Origin: Schistosoma haematobium
Taxonomy: Eukaryota > Platyhelminthes > Trematoda > Strigeidida > Schistosomatidae
Reading direction: 5' to 3'
Length of the DNA: 64,000 bases
Assembly (NCBI RefSeq): GCF_000699445.3
Contig: NC_067200.1
Location: forward strand, 5,286,950 to 5,350,949
The notes under the pieces are model-generated. The model saw nothing but the letters and a program-made list of their open reading frames with translations. It was not told the DNA's origin and made no database searches. This document shows, in pieces, positions 40,101 to 49,545 of the stretch (positions are counted from its first letter, which is position 1; every line of letters begins with the position of its first letter). The translations under genes and the position numbers were made by a program.

Positions 40101-43100
40101 ACTGTAATCAATAAACTGAACATAACTTAAGAACAGCAAGTCGTACAATAATAATCTATAGGTCGAAATGAAGCTTATAATAAGAGGAATATGGATATAC
40201 ACAGTCTAATTACTGAATAGTTATACAATAACAATATATAGATAATATTAGTTGAATAATAGGTTTTAGAAGTTACTGGTAAGTTAATCTTCGCTAAGAT
40301 ATAACAGAAACTGAAAACAATCATAATAAAAACAGAAATGAAAGAGCAATAAAACTTGTAAGAGAATATGCAAATGATGTATGATTTTCACATTTTACTA
40401 AACCATTGTGTAATTTGACAACAAACAATAAATTGGTCTTCCATAACTGAACGTTCGTTCATTACACATTTAGCAGTATAGAAATTTAATTAATGAGTAA
40501 CAATTTCCCAATATCATGAACATGTATGAAGTTGTTTGATAATGATTCAAAATATGCGTACCAGTAAAAGGATCCGACTGGAGGATTTTCATTTGACTTC
40601 ACAATACAATAGAAACTTTATGGTTGGAAACATTAAATTTCAAAACAACTAATGTATTCATTATTTCATTTCCTTCAAATTTTTAACACTTTATCACGTT
40701 GAAATGTTGCTCTGGATTTTGTCTGGCTCTGTTCATTTAATCTGTTATAATTATTAAAAAAAACCCACAGATTTGGTCCACTAGGGTGCTTGGTACTTGT
40801 GTGGTTGCGCTACAGGATTGAGCTGTACTATTCAGATTGTAGCGTTAAAGCCTATATGATGTCTGGTTCTCCTGTGGAGCAGGATTGAGCTGTACAGCTC
40901 GGGTTATAAAATTTAAACCTGGATGATATCTGGTTCTCCTGAAAACCAATGTAAAATTACTCTGGCCCACAAGAGTATATTATATTGAATAACAGATTTA
41001 GGTAGTTTTGTAAGAATGGAAAATGGAAAAAAAGAACAAAAGAATTCATACCTTAGACTTTAAGGATTGAATTTACTTTTTTGTGTTTATTCTTACTTAC
41101 TTACTTACGCCTGTTACTCCTCGTGAAGGAGCATAGGCCGCTCACCAGCATTCTCCATCCAACCCTGTCTTAGGCAATCCTTTCCAGCTCCGTCCAGTTG
41201 TAATTCATCCTTTTCATATCTGCTTCTATTATCCGACGCAATGTGTTCTTTGGCCTTCCTCTTTTTCGCTTCCCTTCAGGATTCCAAGTTAGGGCTTGAC
41301 TCGTGATGCAGTTTGACGATATGCGTAATGTATGTCCTATCCATTTCCATCGTCTTCTCTTAATTTCTTCTTCAGCTGGAAGTTGGTTTGTTCTCTCCCA
41401 CAGAAGGCTATTGCTGATGGTATCCGGCCAGTGGATATTGAGTATCTTGCGTAGGCAGCTATTTATAAATACTTGTACTTTCTTGATTGTGGTTGTTGTA
41501 GTTCTCCAAGTTTCAGCTCCATACAGTAGAACTGCCTTGACGTTCGTATTGAAGATTGTGACTTTGATATTGGTTGAAAGTTGTTTTGAGTTCCATATGT
41601 TCTTCAATTGTAGGAATACGACCCTTGCTTTTCCAATCCTCATCTTTACGTCTGCATCGGGACCTCCTTGTTCACCGATTGTGCTTCCCAGGTATGTGAA
41701 GGATTCTACATCTTCCAGAAATTCGCCATCAAGAGTGATTGGATTGCTGTTCTCCGCCTTGAATTTGAGGACCTTGGTTTTCCCTTTGTGTATGCTGAGG
41801 CCTACTGATACAGAGACTGCTGCTACACTGGCTGTCTTCATCTGCATCTGTTCGTGTGTACGTGATAGGAGGGCTAGGTCGTCTGCGAAGTCCAAATCGT
41901 CTAATTTATTCTGAGCTGTCCATTGTATTCCGTGTTTTCCTTCAGATGTTGAGGTCTTCATAATCCAGTCGACCACCAGAAGAAAAATAAAGGGAGAGAG
42001 TAAACAGCCTTGTCTGACTCCAGTCCTTACTTGGAATGGATCTGTCAGCTGTCCTCCATGCACTACTTTGCACTGTAGTCCGTCGTATGAGTTCCGGATA
42101 ATATTGGCAATCTTCTCAGGAACTCCGTAGTATCGAAGAAGTTTCCATAATGTCCTCCTATCTACACTGTCGAATGCCTTTTCATAATCAATGAAGTTGA
42201 TGTATAGTGACGAGTTCCACTCAACTGATTGTTCGACGATGATCCGTAGTGTTGCAATTTGGTCTGTGCACGACCGATCCTTCTGGAATCCAGCTTGTTG
42301 ATCTCGAAGTTGGGCGTCTACTGCATCCTTCATCCGGTTCAGCAACACCCTGTTGAAGACTTTCCCTGGTATTGACAGTAGTGTAATGCCTCTGTAGTTT
42401 TCACATTTGCTCAGATCTCCTTTCTTTGGAATCTTGACGAGGTGTCCTTCTTTCCAGTCCATTGGCATTTGTTCCTCCTCCCAAATCTTTTTGAATAGAA
42501 GGTATAGCATGCTTGTGGTTGCTTCGATGTCTGATTTCAGTGCTTCAGCTGGTATGTTGTCGGGTCCTGCTGCTTTCCCGTTCTTGATTTGTCTGACGGC
42601 CATTCTAATTTCTTCCGTCGTTGGTGGGTTGACATCTATAGGAAGATCTATGTGTGCTGCTTCGATGTCCGGTGGATTCATTGGAGCCGGCCTATTCAGG
42701 AGTTCCTCGAAGTATTCTACCCATCTGTTACGCTGTTGTTGAATTTCGGTGATTGGCTTGCCTTCTTTGTCTTTGACCGGCCTCTCTGGTTTACTGTATT
42801 TCCCTGATAGTTTCTTCGTTGTATCGTGAAGCTGTTTCATATTTCCTTCTCTAGCAGCTTTTTCTGCCGTCGTTGCTAGTTCTTCCACGTATTTCTTCTT
42901 GTCGGCTCTAATGGTCCTCTTCACTTGTTTGTTTGCTTCTATGTATTCAGCTTGTGCTTGGACTTTCTCTGTTCGTGTTCGGCTGTTGTTAATTGCTGCC
43001 TTCTTGTTCTTCCTTTCTTTGATCTTGTCCAGAGTTTCTAAGGAGATCCATTCCTTATGATGGTGTTTCTTTAGGCCCAGAACCTCTTGACACGTTGAAG

Positions 43101-46100
43101 TTAATGCTTCCTTGATGCCTTTCCAGTTGTCCTCCATAGTAGTTTCTTCTTCATTCAGTAGATCTTTTAAGGCTTGAAACCTGTTGTTGAGAGCTATCTT
43201 GAATTCATTGAGTTTGTCAGTATCTCGAAGGAAGGCTGTATTGAACCTTTGTAGTGCTGTTTGTCCACTTGTCCAGTTCTTTTTCAGCATCAGTTTTAAA
43301 TTGGCTACAACTAGGTGGTGATCTGAAGCTACGTCAGCACCTCTCCTGGTTCTCACATCTTCCATTGTCCTTCGGAATTTTTTGTTGATGCAAATATGGT
43401 CTATCTGGTTCTCTGTAGTGTGGTCTGGTGAGATCCATGTAGCCTTGTGTATACGTTTGTGTGGAAATATTGTGCCTCCTATGACTAATTTGTTGAATGC
43501 ACACAAACTTGCAAATCTTTCTCCATTTTCGTTTCTTTCTCCCAGTCCATGTCGTCCCATAATATCTCCATATCCAGTGTTGTCTATTCCGACTTTGGCA
43601 TTTGGATCTCCCATCAGAATAGTTAGGTCCTTTCTTCGGCATTTCTCAATGATTGACTGCAGCCGCTCGTAGAACTGATCTTTAATGTCGTCGTTGCTAT
43701 CATTGGTGGGTGCATAACATTGGATAATATTCATTAAGATCCCCTCCTTCTTTGTTTTGAATGATGCTTTGATGATTCTGGATCCGTGAGACTCCCATCC
43801 TACAAGTGCATTTCGTGCTACTTTGGACAGCATAACAGCGACTCCCTGAGTGTGTGGAGCATTTTCCTCTTCGTGACCGGAGTATAGCAGCATCTCTCCC
43901 GTAGCTAGCCTTTTCTGTCCAGCTTGGGTCCAGTGGGTTTCGCTGATTCCCAGTACTGCTAAGTTGTATCTCCTCATTTCCATTGCTATTTGACTGGTCT
44001 TCCCGGTTTCCCACATTGTTCGAACGTTCCATGTACCTATAAAAATTTTTGCTCTAGTTGTTAGAAGGGGCATCGGCCTCGTGGCTTCCGAAGGAACTCG
44101 GCTTTCACCATGAAGCGTCATAATTCTTCTAAATGAAGACCTTCTAACTCCCAGGGCAGAGTTAAAATGGTTTGGATAATTTTTTCTGGTTAGCGTTTTT
44201 TTAGCGAGTTAGTTTTCTACGGGATGGGGACGCTAACCCCATGCCCAACCCTCCTCCTTTATCCGGGCTTGGGACCGGCAGTAACCCTGTTAGGGCTACA
44301 GGCGGAGTTGTGTTTATTCTAACAAAAGAAATTCGTACAAACGATATTTTCGATCAATATAAAGTACTATCTGTTGGTTGCTGACTAGTGTTGGAGATGG
44401 TTGGAAGAAAGTTAGGGGTGGCCAAACCCAAACTTAGCATCAGTCCTTGAAGTCATTAACTTCTAGTCTGAGCCATATTGGTAGATGCAGACCACTTGGT
44501 TAGGGTCCGTGTGATCATCATAATCAATTGTTGGCGACTCTCAGTGACATGGCTCAGAATCGATCACATTGGCTTAGGTGTATGCAGTCTTTGTCTTCCC
44601 ATAAACCATGAAATTAAAATTACTTTATACCTTATATACATTCTTCCTTTAATGCATGACTATCATTGAAGTGACTACCTCTATGAATTTGGTGTTCATC
44701 TTATTGTGTTAATGAGGTATGGTAACTTGGACTGATGCATATATATGCCTGGTCCTTCGTTGCAGCTGACTGACTGACTATCTGTTGATTTCTCATACAT
44801 CTAATATATTTGTATATTCATTGTTTTGAAATTTCGACTAATTATTTATTTATTCTAACATAAACAAAATTTGAATTTATCAGTTTGACCTTCATTGCAA
44901 AATGGTCATATAAATTTTGGTGAGATCATAATTTATGCACGACCTTTAAGCAATACTAAAATAACTTTGAAATGTCCACCTACCGACTATGGTTAGATGA
45001 GAGTTATATATTAGTGTGAAGAATTAAGATTAGAATTTACAATTGAACGTTAAGGTTAGAAATGAGATTCAATGTTTTCATCAAGAACTGACATCAACTA
45101 TAATGCTAAAGTGATATTTAGACAAATGGATGAATGAATCACGCGCCAAAATCCAACATTTGTTATCTTAAATATGATTGGCTTATCCGTAAATTATAAT
45201 CTCGCCTGAATTTATATTTTATGACCTTGAGATGGAAGTGTTCAGTCATTGGTTTAAACTTCTATCATCGTCACGTGCCATCAATGTGAATAGTAACCAT
45301 TCTAGTGAATGAATTAAAATATTAATTCTTTTGTCATAGATGATGACATTTTAAAAGAAGTTTTTGAGATGGTGGAGAAGATTTGTAGCTCAGGTGGATG
45401 ATTTTGATGAAGTATTGTTTTCTGAGCTGGATGGTTTGGTAGGGGAGCTTTCATCGTTCTTTTGAATGACACCATCAGCACCTGAATTTTGTGCTGAAGA
45501 TGTTGTTCAAAAGAACGATGAAAGCTTCATGACCAAACCACCCAGCTCAGAGAACAAATCTCCATCAAAGAAAGTTTTTTTTACCTTAAATCAATGGTAA
45601 GATTATAATTTATGGACGAGTTTTGAGCGACGCTATAATAACCTTGAGGATGTTTATCTGCTCGCTAGGGCTAAATGAGGATTATAAACCAATGTGAGGA
45701 ATTAGAATTATGGTTTATAGTTGATGGTTAGAGTTAAGAATTAGATTTAAGGTTTTCATCACGAACTGACATCAGTTAAAATACCAAAATGCTATTTAGC
45801 CAAATGGATGAATGAATTTTACGCCAAAGTTCAAGACCTATTACCCTTAATCTGATTGATTCATCCATTAATTATAGTCTCGCCAAATCGATTTTTTTAG
45901 TGACCGGTTTATATGTGTACATTCGACTAATAATAGGTGACATTTGAATCTCGCTCCACTTACGTTGGTTTGAAAAAGTGTGACTGAACTCTGAAAACAT
46001 AAATGTAGACTTAGTAAGTGAGTTATATTTAATTATAGTTTGTATGGCGGCCAGAGATACTAACTGTCTGCTTAAAACGATGTAGTTAGACTGGGGTTTA

Positions 46101-47821
46101 AACGTATGTGACTTATTGGTGAACTAATCCAACCATTAAATCACTGTTTGACTTAAACAAAATGTTATTCAGTATAGTTGTTCCGTTATACTACCACTTT
46201 ATGGTTTATCTCTTCATCTTATAGAATTTCTTAACTGATTTCAAATGAGAAATCCTATATGTCCACTTGCTTTTTATCAACACTATTCTGATTGGAGAAA
46301 CACAGTTATTAGTACAAATAATCGTTAATATTGATGGTCAACGAGAACTAAAGATTAAGTAATTAACAGGATTGCTAATAATTGTTTGGCACATAGATAG
46401 CAGTTAATACGAACTGGTAACAATTGAAGATGAACCGTAGGATTCATAGAGTACTAATGTATATTTGAAGTTTTTTTCTTCTAGTTTGAGATATCTCATA
46501 TGAATACACAATCTGAGATGATTGATCGACATTTTGCAAATGAAGTATTTGCCGTATGATTCTCAGATTTCACTAAGTTGTTCGATAATTTTGTGTTCAA
46601 ATATATTTGATTGACCCCACTTGTGTTCTCGTTCACTACAATATAACTAACTCGGAACCATTTGTACATGACGAGTAAATGTACAAACCTTTGATTTTCA
46701 GACTACATATTTTACTATATGTGCTGAGGTTAGACAAAGCGTGCTACGTAAAGATGGCAAGATAATTGATATAATTATGAATCATTATTGACTCAGGTTT
46801 CTGGGACATTTATTCCGTATATACAATCACCACATACATTGACTTGCAATATAGGCTTGTGTTTGAATAAATCAGAGGGATTCTAGGAAGATGTTGAGTG
46901 ACATTCCTCATAGTGACTCAAATGTGTTGAATGTTCGTCTTCTCTTAAGTCTTGAGTTCCAAAATTATCGAAAATTTTATACCATGAAATTATTCTTACT
47001 TCTCAAATCATAAAGTTTATGCCAAATTTTTTTTCATTACAATTTATACTGTCATTACTGATTACTGTATTTCTATTGATATTTTCACCTTAGCCCCCAA
47101 ATGCCCTGGTACGGCCGAGAGTGGGGAGAGTCCGCTCTCCCTCTCGAAATGCTCTCATATGGCCACACGTATATAGCCTCTGCCAGGGAAGTCCTACCCA
47201 CTGCCTTCTCGAGGACGAAAACAAATGTCCGGTGCTTTAACCGGATTCCAAACCAATGGTGCACATGGGCTCCAGTATCCTGCGGGAACAAATGGCGTAT
47301 GAACCAATCATTGGTCACCGGCTTCCATGGGACTGCATCTCCTCACGATACTCCACTGCCTTGTGGATCAGACCTTTAGGTCGAAGGCTCCGGGTGTGGC
47401 CCTCTAAGAAAACCACCTGCTTCGGTTTGGGCACCCGGGTAGTATCACAGCCCTCACACTTATCGAATGAGATTTGTGTGGCGCATATGTATTTGGTGCC
47501 TCCTTGTACCAATATCTATGTGTTAAAATAAAATTACTGTACTGATAAGACATGGTAACTTGATTCGATGCATACATGTATCAGGTTGTATATTGCTTAT
47601 AACGAACTGATTGAACTACTCAATGATTTGAATTATTTTTACAATCATCTAAGTGAGTTTATACGAAAAAAAAGTTCTATTTCTAACCACATTTCATTTT
47701 ATGAATAAATACTTCATTCTTGTACTTATAGGTAAGAAAAATCCCAGAAGTTTGTGAACTTCGACAATGGCAAATGGAATGGAGAAGATATAATCGATTG
47801 AAAGCTAATCAATTGGAGTAA
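22069..47821 (+). CDS. IQ motif-containing protein, IQCK-like (6 exons seen)
   Basis: Exons 22069-22170, 22637-22722, 22764-22860, 24917-25014, 34195-34422 and 47732-47821 join with consistent phases and give 232 residues plus stop. Landmarks: [21 protein letters not shown] with [10 protein letters not shown], a DPY-30-like helical segment; [30 protein letters not shown]; then an IQ motif ([16 protein letters not shown]) and [10 protein letters not shown] at the C-terminus. This order matches what I recall of vertebrate IQCK, a small protein linked to ciliary/sperm functions. The IQ motif should bind calmodulin or an EF-hand light chain. Intron 2 is 41 bp, while introns 4 and 5 are 9.2 and 13.3 kb, the latter containing a full-length antisense RTE element. 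The exon(s) before 22069 and the start codon were not identified. Confidence 0.82.
22637..22722 (+). CDS. IQCK-like gene exon 2
   Basis: Acceptor CTGTTTTAG, donor GTAATA. Two leading bases pair with the single base left by the previous exon to give Asp. Encodes [16 protein letters not shown] and on to QTLQ. Confidence 0.75.
22764..22860 (+). CDS. IQCK-like gene exon 3
   Basis: Separated from exon 2 by a 41-bp intron (22723-22763, GT..AG). The frame shifts by exactly the intron length, which removes an in-frame stop. Donor GTAAGT. The last base plus GT of the next exon makes Cys (KKC-APREYL). Confidence 0.78.
22905..23115 (-). repeat. SM-alpha-like SINE, hammerhead core kept
   Basis: Minus strand AGCTGACGAGCCCC with AAATAGGACGAAAT: CTGACGA and GAAA are intact but stem II has a mismatch and the cleavage triplet is lost. 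Confidence 0.65.
23490..23665 (+). repeat. SM-alpha-like SINE with ribozyme deletion
   Basis: tRNA-like part with AGCTAAGTGGATAA and B box GGTACTGGGTTCGAGTC (23548-23564), then TACATCC joined directly to AAATAGGACGAA and CGCGCGTCCTGG. The CTGACGA core has been deleted. Confidence 0.75.
24205..24345 (-). repeat. Internal fragment of LTR family 1
   Basis: Reverse complement contains AGCGTCCTTATTAGTCC and CCTAGTCCGTCCACTTGAG, matching the middle of the family 1 LTRs. Confidence 0.6.
24845..24890 (-). repeat. SINE 3'-end fragment next to IQCK-like exon 4
   Basis: CAATTGAAGCTAGACCACC and CATGGAAAACCTG only; breaks off ~25 bases before the exon acceptor. Confidence 0.7.
24917..25014 (+). CDS. IQCK-like gene exon 4 (DPY-30-like segment)
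   Basis: Acceptor CCCTTTCTAATAG, donor GTATTG. Encodes [20 protein letters not shown] and [10 protein letters not shown], the most family-like part of the protein. A SINE fragment ends about 25 bases before the acceptor. Confidence 0.85.
25015..26570. other. IQCK-like intron 4, left part
   Basis: An open stretch at 25182-25287 ([20 protein letters not shown]) has exon-like composition but no splice phase that fits; left uncalled. Confidence 0.4.
26575..26790 (-). repeat. tRNA-derived SINE
   Basis: Full-length minus copy with TTCGCGCGCGAGACTGAAGG and B-box relic; GAAA and GTC are kept but the CTGAGGA core reads TTGAGGA. Confidence 0.8.
27125..27430 (-). repeat. SM-alpha-like SINE, decayed
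   Basis: Minus strand AGCTGATGAGTCCCAATTAA: CTGATGA is intact, GAAA reads GAGA. The tRNA-like part lies at 27215-27290. Confidence 0.65.
27675..28598 (+). mobile_element. Solo LTR, family 1, long variant
   Basis: 924 bp, TGTTGTGACTTTAAG to GGATATAACA, flanked by CATAG (27670-27674 and 28599-28603). About 400 bp (roughly 27745-28180) have no counterpart in the other copies. In the IQCK-like 9.2-kb intron. Confidence 0.88.
28996..29279. mobile_element. MITE copy
   Basis: GGTACTATAATTTATGGACG to CCATAGATTGTAGTCTCAC; same internal blocks. Confidence 0.8.
29551..31006 (-). mobile_element. Mutator-like (MULE) DNA transposon, deletion derivative
   Basis: 1456 bp bounded by a perfect 9-bp duplication CCAAGTTGC (29542-29550 and 31007-31015), the length typical of MULEs. 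Ends are imperfect terminal inverted repeats sharing CATTA..CCCACGGCAATT and a CCCTACCACCCATTT/CCCTACCCACCATTT block. Inside is a transposase-like N-terminal zinc-finger coding region on -. It is inserted in the 3' region of a non-LTR repeat. Curupira MULEs are known in schistosomes, but identity with them is untested. Confidence 0.85.
30240..30890 (-). CDS. MULE transposase N-terminal part (FAR1/FLYWCH-like zinc finger), partial
   Basis: Two exons. The first, ending at 30523, runs from about 30793 ([13 protein letters not shown]) through [12 protein letters not shown] to [10 protein letters not shown] 39-bp intron (30522-30484, GT..AG) removes a stop, and the frame continues at 30483 with [32 protein letters not shown], then a stop at 30240. 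The C-x(n)-C ... H-N-H-E-C spacing resembles the FAR1/WRKY-GCM1 zinc finger at the start of MULE transposases. The catalytic DDE domain is absent, so it cannot transpose itself. The upstream start is uncertain because an open frame reaches 31031 through the terminal repeat. Confidence 0.6.
31880..32095 (+). repeat. tRNA-derived SINE with hammerhead core
   Basis: A box GGCTCAGTGGTCTAATGG and B box GTCCTGGGTTCGAATC. Ribozyme: CTGAGGA 32002-32008, GTCC/GGAC stem II, GAAA 32024-32027 and GTC 32033-32035 intact, but stem I has several mismatches. Confidence 0.85.
32422..32640 (-). repeat. tRNA-derived SINE, decayed
   Basis: TGAATTCATGAATCTATTT then GACCACCATTG and TTTCGTCTTAGTATGAGAC; same family, many substitutions. 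Confidence 0.7.
33275..33475 (-). repeat. SM-alpha-like SINE, decayed
   Basis: Minus strand GCGGACGAGTCCCAAATAGG, ACAAAACGCGCGTCCTGG: stem II and cleavage region kept, both core motifs carry one change. Confidence 0.7.
33596..34135 (+). repeat. ~500-bp retroposed repeat (family C)
   Basis: Begins GCCCCCCGAATGACCTGG and ends near GGTGCCTCCTTGTACG. Ends ~60 bp upstream of IQCK-like exon 5. Fragmentary open frames in several copies are not conserved, so it is not treated as coding. Confidence 0.8.
34195..34422 (+). CDS. IQCK-like gene exon 5 (IQ motif)
   Basis: Acceptor ACATTTAAAG, donor GTGAGT, phase 0 at both ends, 76 codons. Runs from [17 protein letters not shown] to the IQ motif core [12 protein letters not shown] ~500-bp repeat ends about 60 bp upstream in the same open frame, so a naive ORF call (from 33835) fuses repeat and exon. 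Confidence 0.88.
34450..34680 (+). repeat. tRNA-derived SINE
   Basis: GGTTCAGTGGTTTAATGG A box and GTCCTGGTTTCAAATC B box; ribozyme core TTGAGGA and ATC cleavage triplet both depart from consensus. Just after IQCK-like exon 5. Confidence 0.8.
34740..34870 (+). repeat. SM-alpha-like SINE fragment
   Basis: TACATCCAGTTGACGAGTC then TATAGGACAGAAC; core mutated at one base and GAAA at one. Confidence 0.6.
35329..35378 (+). ncRNA. Hammerhead-like motif of Penelope type
   Basis: CTGAAGA (35336-35342), an 8-bp stem II GTGGCTTA/TAAGTCAC with loop CAT, GAAA (35363-35366), then CGTC and AGAAATA pairing weakly with the upstream strand (stem III almost absent). One extra A lies between core and stem II. 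Minimal-stem-III hammerheads are known in Penelope-like elements; no coding part is adjacent here. Confidence 0.5.
35462..36164 (-). mobile_element. 5'-truncated RTE (SR2-like) copy, decayed
   Basis: Same 3' end (TTACTTACTTACTTAAGCCT on +) and ORF C-terminus as the other copies, flanked by the 12-bp duplication TTAACTCTTAAT (35450-35461 and 36165-36176). More diverged than the 41-kb copy, with several frame breaks. Confidence 0.92.
36177..38460. other. IQCK-like intron 5, part
   Basis: Apart from the non-LTR repeat at 36925-37440, AT-rich; the hydrophobic 96-codon frame at 37494-37784 lacks splice or start support and is not called. Confidence 0.4.
36925..37440 (-). mobile_element. Same non-LTR 3'-end repeat, copy
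   Basis: 37137-37427 on - reads [19 protein letters not shown] and [14 protein letters not shown]; the 3' part includes TTCAAGTTGCCATACC, uninterrupted where the 29.5-kb copy holds its MULE. Confidence 0.75.
38460..38655 (-). repeat. tRNA-derived SINE with partial ribozyme
   Basis: CTGAGGA, GTCC/GGAC and GAAAC intact on minus, but a deletion removed the 3' strand of stem I and the triplet is ATC. Confidence 0.8.
39115..39305. repeat. SINE inverted pair, third example
   Basis: Two 3' parts head to head with no tRNA body: GAAGCTAGGTCACCATGG ... TTTCGTCCTATTGT / CACAATAGAACGAAAAGG ... CATGGTAGTCTACCTTC. Arms ~75 bp. Confidence 0.75.
39804..40312 (+). mobile_element. Solo LTR, family 1
   Basis: Matches 13680-14193, beginning CTTTGTGACTTTAAG (first bases mutated) and ending AGATATAACA, with GAAAC on both sides. 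Confidence 0.85.
40814..40941 (+). repeat. Two diverged ~64-bp tandem copies
   Basis: AGGATTGAGCTGTAC starts each unit and GGTTCTCCTG ends each; middle portions are partly matching. Confidence 0.65.
41094..44307 (-). mobile_element. Full-length RTE-clade (SR2-like) non-LTR retrotransposon
   Basis: Flanked by a perfect 13-bp target-site duplication TTGTGTTTATTCT (41081-41093 and 44308-44320). On the minus strand it has a ~186-bp 5' UTR, one long ORF, a short 3' UTR and a TAAG-type tandem tail. It sits in the last intron of the IQCK-like gene, antisense to it. The perfect duplication and intact ORF point to a recent insertion. Confidence 0.95.
41170..44121 (-). CDS. RTE endonuclease-reverse transcriptase polyprotein
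   Basis: 983 residues, uninterrupted. N-terminal apurinic-like endonuclease (about residues 30-270): [31 protein letters not shown] and SDHHL; the third-last is usually GDFNA, so Phe is replaced by Pro while the catalytic Asp and Asn remain. Reverse transcriptase (about 510-780): [40 protein letters not shown] and LDFADDLAL, with the catalytic aspartates present. A C-terminal region with WKWIGHTLR and a basic RKRGRPK stretch follows. It nicks DNA and copies the element RNA at the nick (target-primed reverse transcription). The start is the first Met after the 5' UTR. Appears fully competent from sequence. Confidence 0.95.
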   Translation of the reverse strand: MTLHGESRVPSEATRPMPLLTTRAKIFIGTWNVRTMWETGKTSQIAMEMRRYNLAVLGISETHWTQAGQKRLATGEMLLYSGHEEENAPHTQGVAVMLSKVARNALVGWESHGSRIIKASFKTKKEGILMNIIQCYAPTNDSNDDIKDQFYERLQSIIEKCRRKDLTILMGDPNAKVGIDNTGYGDIMGRHGLGERNENGERFASLCAFNKLVIGGTIFPHKRIHKATWISPDHTTENQIDHICINKKFRRTMEDVRTRRGADVASDHHLVVANLKLMLKKNWTSGQTALQRFNTAFLRDTDKLNEFKIALNNRFQALKDLLNEEETTMEDNWKGIKEALTSTCQEVLGLKKHHHKEWISLETLDKIKERKNKKAAINNSRTRTEKVQAQAEYIEANKQVKRTIRADKKKYVEELATTAEKAAREGNMKQLHDTTKKLSGKYSKPERPVKDKEGKPITEIQQQRNRWVEYFEELLNRPAPMNPPDIEAAHIDLPIDVNPPTTEEIRMAVRQIKNGKAAGPDNIPAEALKSDIEATTSMLYLLFKKIWEEEQMPMDWKEGHLVKIPKKGDLSKCENYRGITLLSIPGKVFNRVLLNRMKDAVDAQLRDQQAGFQKDRSCTDQIATLRIIVEQSVEWNSSLYINFIDYEKAFDSVDRRTLWKLLRYYGVPEKIANIIRNSYDGLQCKVVHGGQLTDPFQVRTGVRQGCLLSPFIFLLVVDWIMKTSTSEGKHGIQWTAQNKLDDLDFADDLALLSRTHEQMQMKTASVAAVSVSVGLSIHKGKTKVLKFKAENSNPITLDGEFLEDVESFTYLGSTIGEQGGPDADVKMRIGKARVVFLQLKNIWNSKQLSTNIKVTIFNTNVKAVLLYGAETWRTTTTTIKKVQVFINSCLRKILNIHWPDTISNSLLWERTNQLPAEEEIKRRRWKWIGHTLRISSNCITSQALTWNPEGKRKRGRPKNTLRRIIEADMKRMNYNWTELERIA
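44345..44790 (+). mobile_element. Same non-LTR 3'-end repeat, copy
   Basis: Begins near GGAGATGGTTGGAAGAAAG and ends in a GACTGACTGACTATCTG tail. Contains GGTATGGTAACTTGGACT without insertion. Lies next to the 5' end of the full-length RTE. Confidence 0.75.
44919..45206. mobile_element. MITE copy
   Basis: GGTGAGATCATAATTTATG to TAAATTATAATCTCGCC; same family. Confidence 0.8.
45365..45575. repeat. Same repeat as an inverted pair
   Basis: Plus copy ending GGAGCTTTCATCGTTCTTTTG then, after ~50 bp, CAAAAGAACGATGAAAGCTTC and on in reverse. Forms a hairpin with arms of ~60-70 bp. Confidence 0.7.
45596..45884. mobile_element. MITE copy with 8-bp duplication
   Basis: GGTAAGATTATAATTTATGG to TTAATTATAGTCTCGCC; flanks AAATCAAT / AAATCGAT differ at one of eight bases. 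Confidence 0.85.
46480..46640 (+). repeat. Interspersed repeat, also reversed at 56205-56365
   Basis: GATTGATCGACATTTTGC, GATTCTCAGATTT(T/C)ACTAAG and TGTTCTCGTTCACTACAATA shared between the two, opposite strands. A third relative lies at 23258-23370. Confidence 0.65.
47094..47540 (+). repeat. Family C repeat copy
   Basis: GCCCCCAAATGCCCTGGTAC to GGTGCCTCCTTGTACC and an A-rich TTAAAATAAAA tail. Lacks ~100 bp in the middle relative to the 59.5-kb copy. Confidence 0.8.
47732..47821 (+). CDS. IQCK-like gene terminal exon
   Basis: Acceptor TTATAG. 29 codons and TAA, completing the IQ motif (VRK) and adding [10 protein letters not shown] and a basic tail. Only 90 bp, recovered by phase and family resemblance. 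AATAAA at 48065-48070 could serve for polyadenylation. Confidence 0.82.
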   Translation, partial: VRKIPEVCELRQWQMEWRRYNRLKANQLE

Positions 47822-49034
47822 CTTAATATAAAAAAATTTCCTAAAGTTTTTCCACAAAAAAAACCCAACAAAATACCCAGTTACAACTACAATTTGGTAA
47901 CCTGTAATCAGTTCTTAATTGATTTATAGTTACCAGTTATAAAAAAGAATCCTGTGAAAAATGCAAACTTCGTTCTATATTTCACAATCGCCTGGTTCAT
48001 ATACAGATACACATGTTTCCTATACATTATTCTTACTTGCTATGAGATTAAGGAGACTGAAATGAATAAACGCCGTAATTAGCTTTATCCGATAGTGTGC
48101 TTTATTAAGCATCTCTCAACTACTGTTCAACCCTGAGATGGCATATAAGCACAGTCATGTATCATGTATTAATTTACTTAGTTTTTTACGTCTATTCATC
48201 GTAGTCATAAATATTTGCTCTTAAATATTTTCGAAGCTTTGGGTGTTGCGACTCAATGAGAGAACTACACAAAAATTAATTTACAAAATGGTACATGTGA
48301 CTTTATGGAAAAAAGACTTCATTCAGCTAATCACAAAAGAACATAGAAATGTAAAGAAGCTTAGTATTAGAAGAGAAATAGCTTCTCATGAAAGATGTGC
48401 ACACTATAGTATTAATGAATAATGAAGACTAAATTAAGGAGTTGAATAAGCTAGTTTATAAGCCTTCTTTAGTGCGACAAATCTCTACTATCTTACAAAA
48501 ATAAAAAACAATTCACGACAACAAAACTCTTATTTTACCTCAATTGGTACTGTTAATAATCTGACAAAATGTGACACGATTTGTGAAGTATGACATGACA
48601 TACAGCTTCAGATTATTATCAATCAACTTCCCGAGATGCTATTTTATTGAGTTTCAAACAAATATCAGTTCCGTTTAGTGGTTGTATTGGTAGCATTTTA
48701 AATGCGCTAGATAGTATAGATATACAGTTGACCTTTATCATACCAAACCTCTCTTCTTAGTTCCTCGGAAAAAATAAGTGTTTACATCGAAATAAATATG
48801 TTTAACATGTGACATCGAATCAACAAATTCTATCCTCCGAGTTCAATCTTATTCAATATCATGCCCAGTCAATCGCTAATCAAAGAATCCAAACATAAAA
48901 ACTGATTTACTTTAAAAGTAAGACGAGTTGTTTTCACACTACAGCAAAAAGGCAATACACCTTCATATTCCGATATTCATTAAAATGGTCAGGATGAGTA
49001 GAACAATCATTCAGTACTAGACAATATTTATTTA

Positions 49035-49545
49035 TTTAAACACATAAAGATTGGTACAAGGAGGCACCAAATACATATGCGCCACACAAATCATTCGATT
49101 TGTGTAAGGGCTGTGATACTACCCGGGTACCCAAACCGAAGCAGGTGGTTTTCTTAGGGAGCCACATCCCGAGCCTTCGACCTGAAGGTCTGATCCACAA
49201 GGCAGTGGAGTATCATGAGGAGATACAGTCCCATAGTAGCCGGTCACCAATCATTGATTCATACGCCATTTGTTACCTCAGGATTCTGGAGTTCATGTGC
49301 ACCAATGGTTTGGAATCAGGGATTTCCAATTGTCCTAGGTGGACTCTCCGTGTTTATCAACCCAGTTAAAGTGTGGGACATTCGCTTTTCGTCCTCTCAG
49401 TTTCATAAATAACACCGGTGCCGCGAGAAGGCAGTGAGTAGAACTTCCCTGACAGTGGTTGTATGCACGTGGCCATATGAGAGCATTTCAAGAGGGAGAG
49501 CTGACTCTTCCCACTCTCGGCCGTACCAGACGATACATAACAATC
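49035..49545 (-). repeat. Family C repeat copy
   Basis: Full-length minus copy; tail on minus reads TTAAATAAATAAATATTG. Confidence 0.8.

Noticed and set aside
47085..47531. Overlapping open frames in the 47-kb repeat
   Set aside because: Frames are not conserved among the copies of family C and show no known domain.
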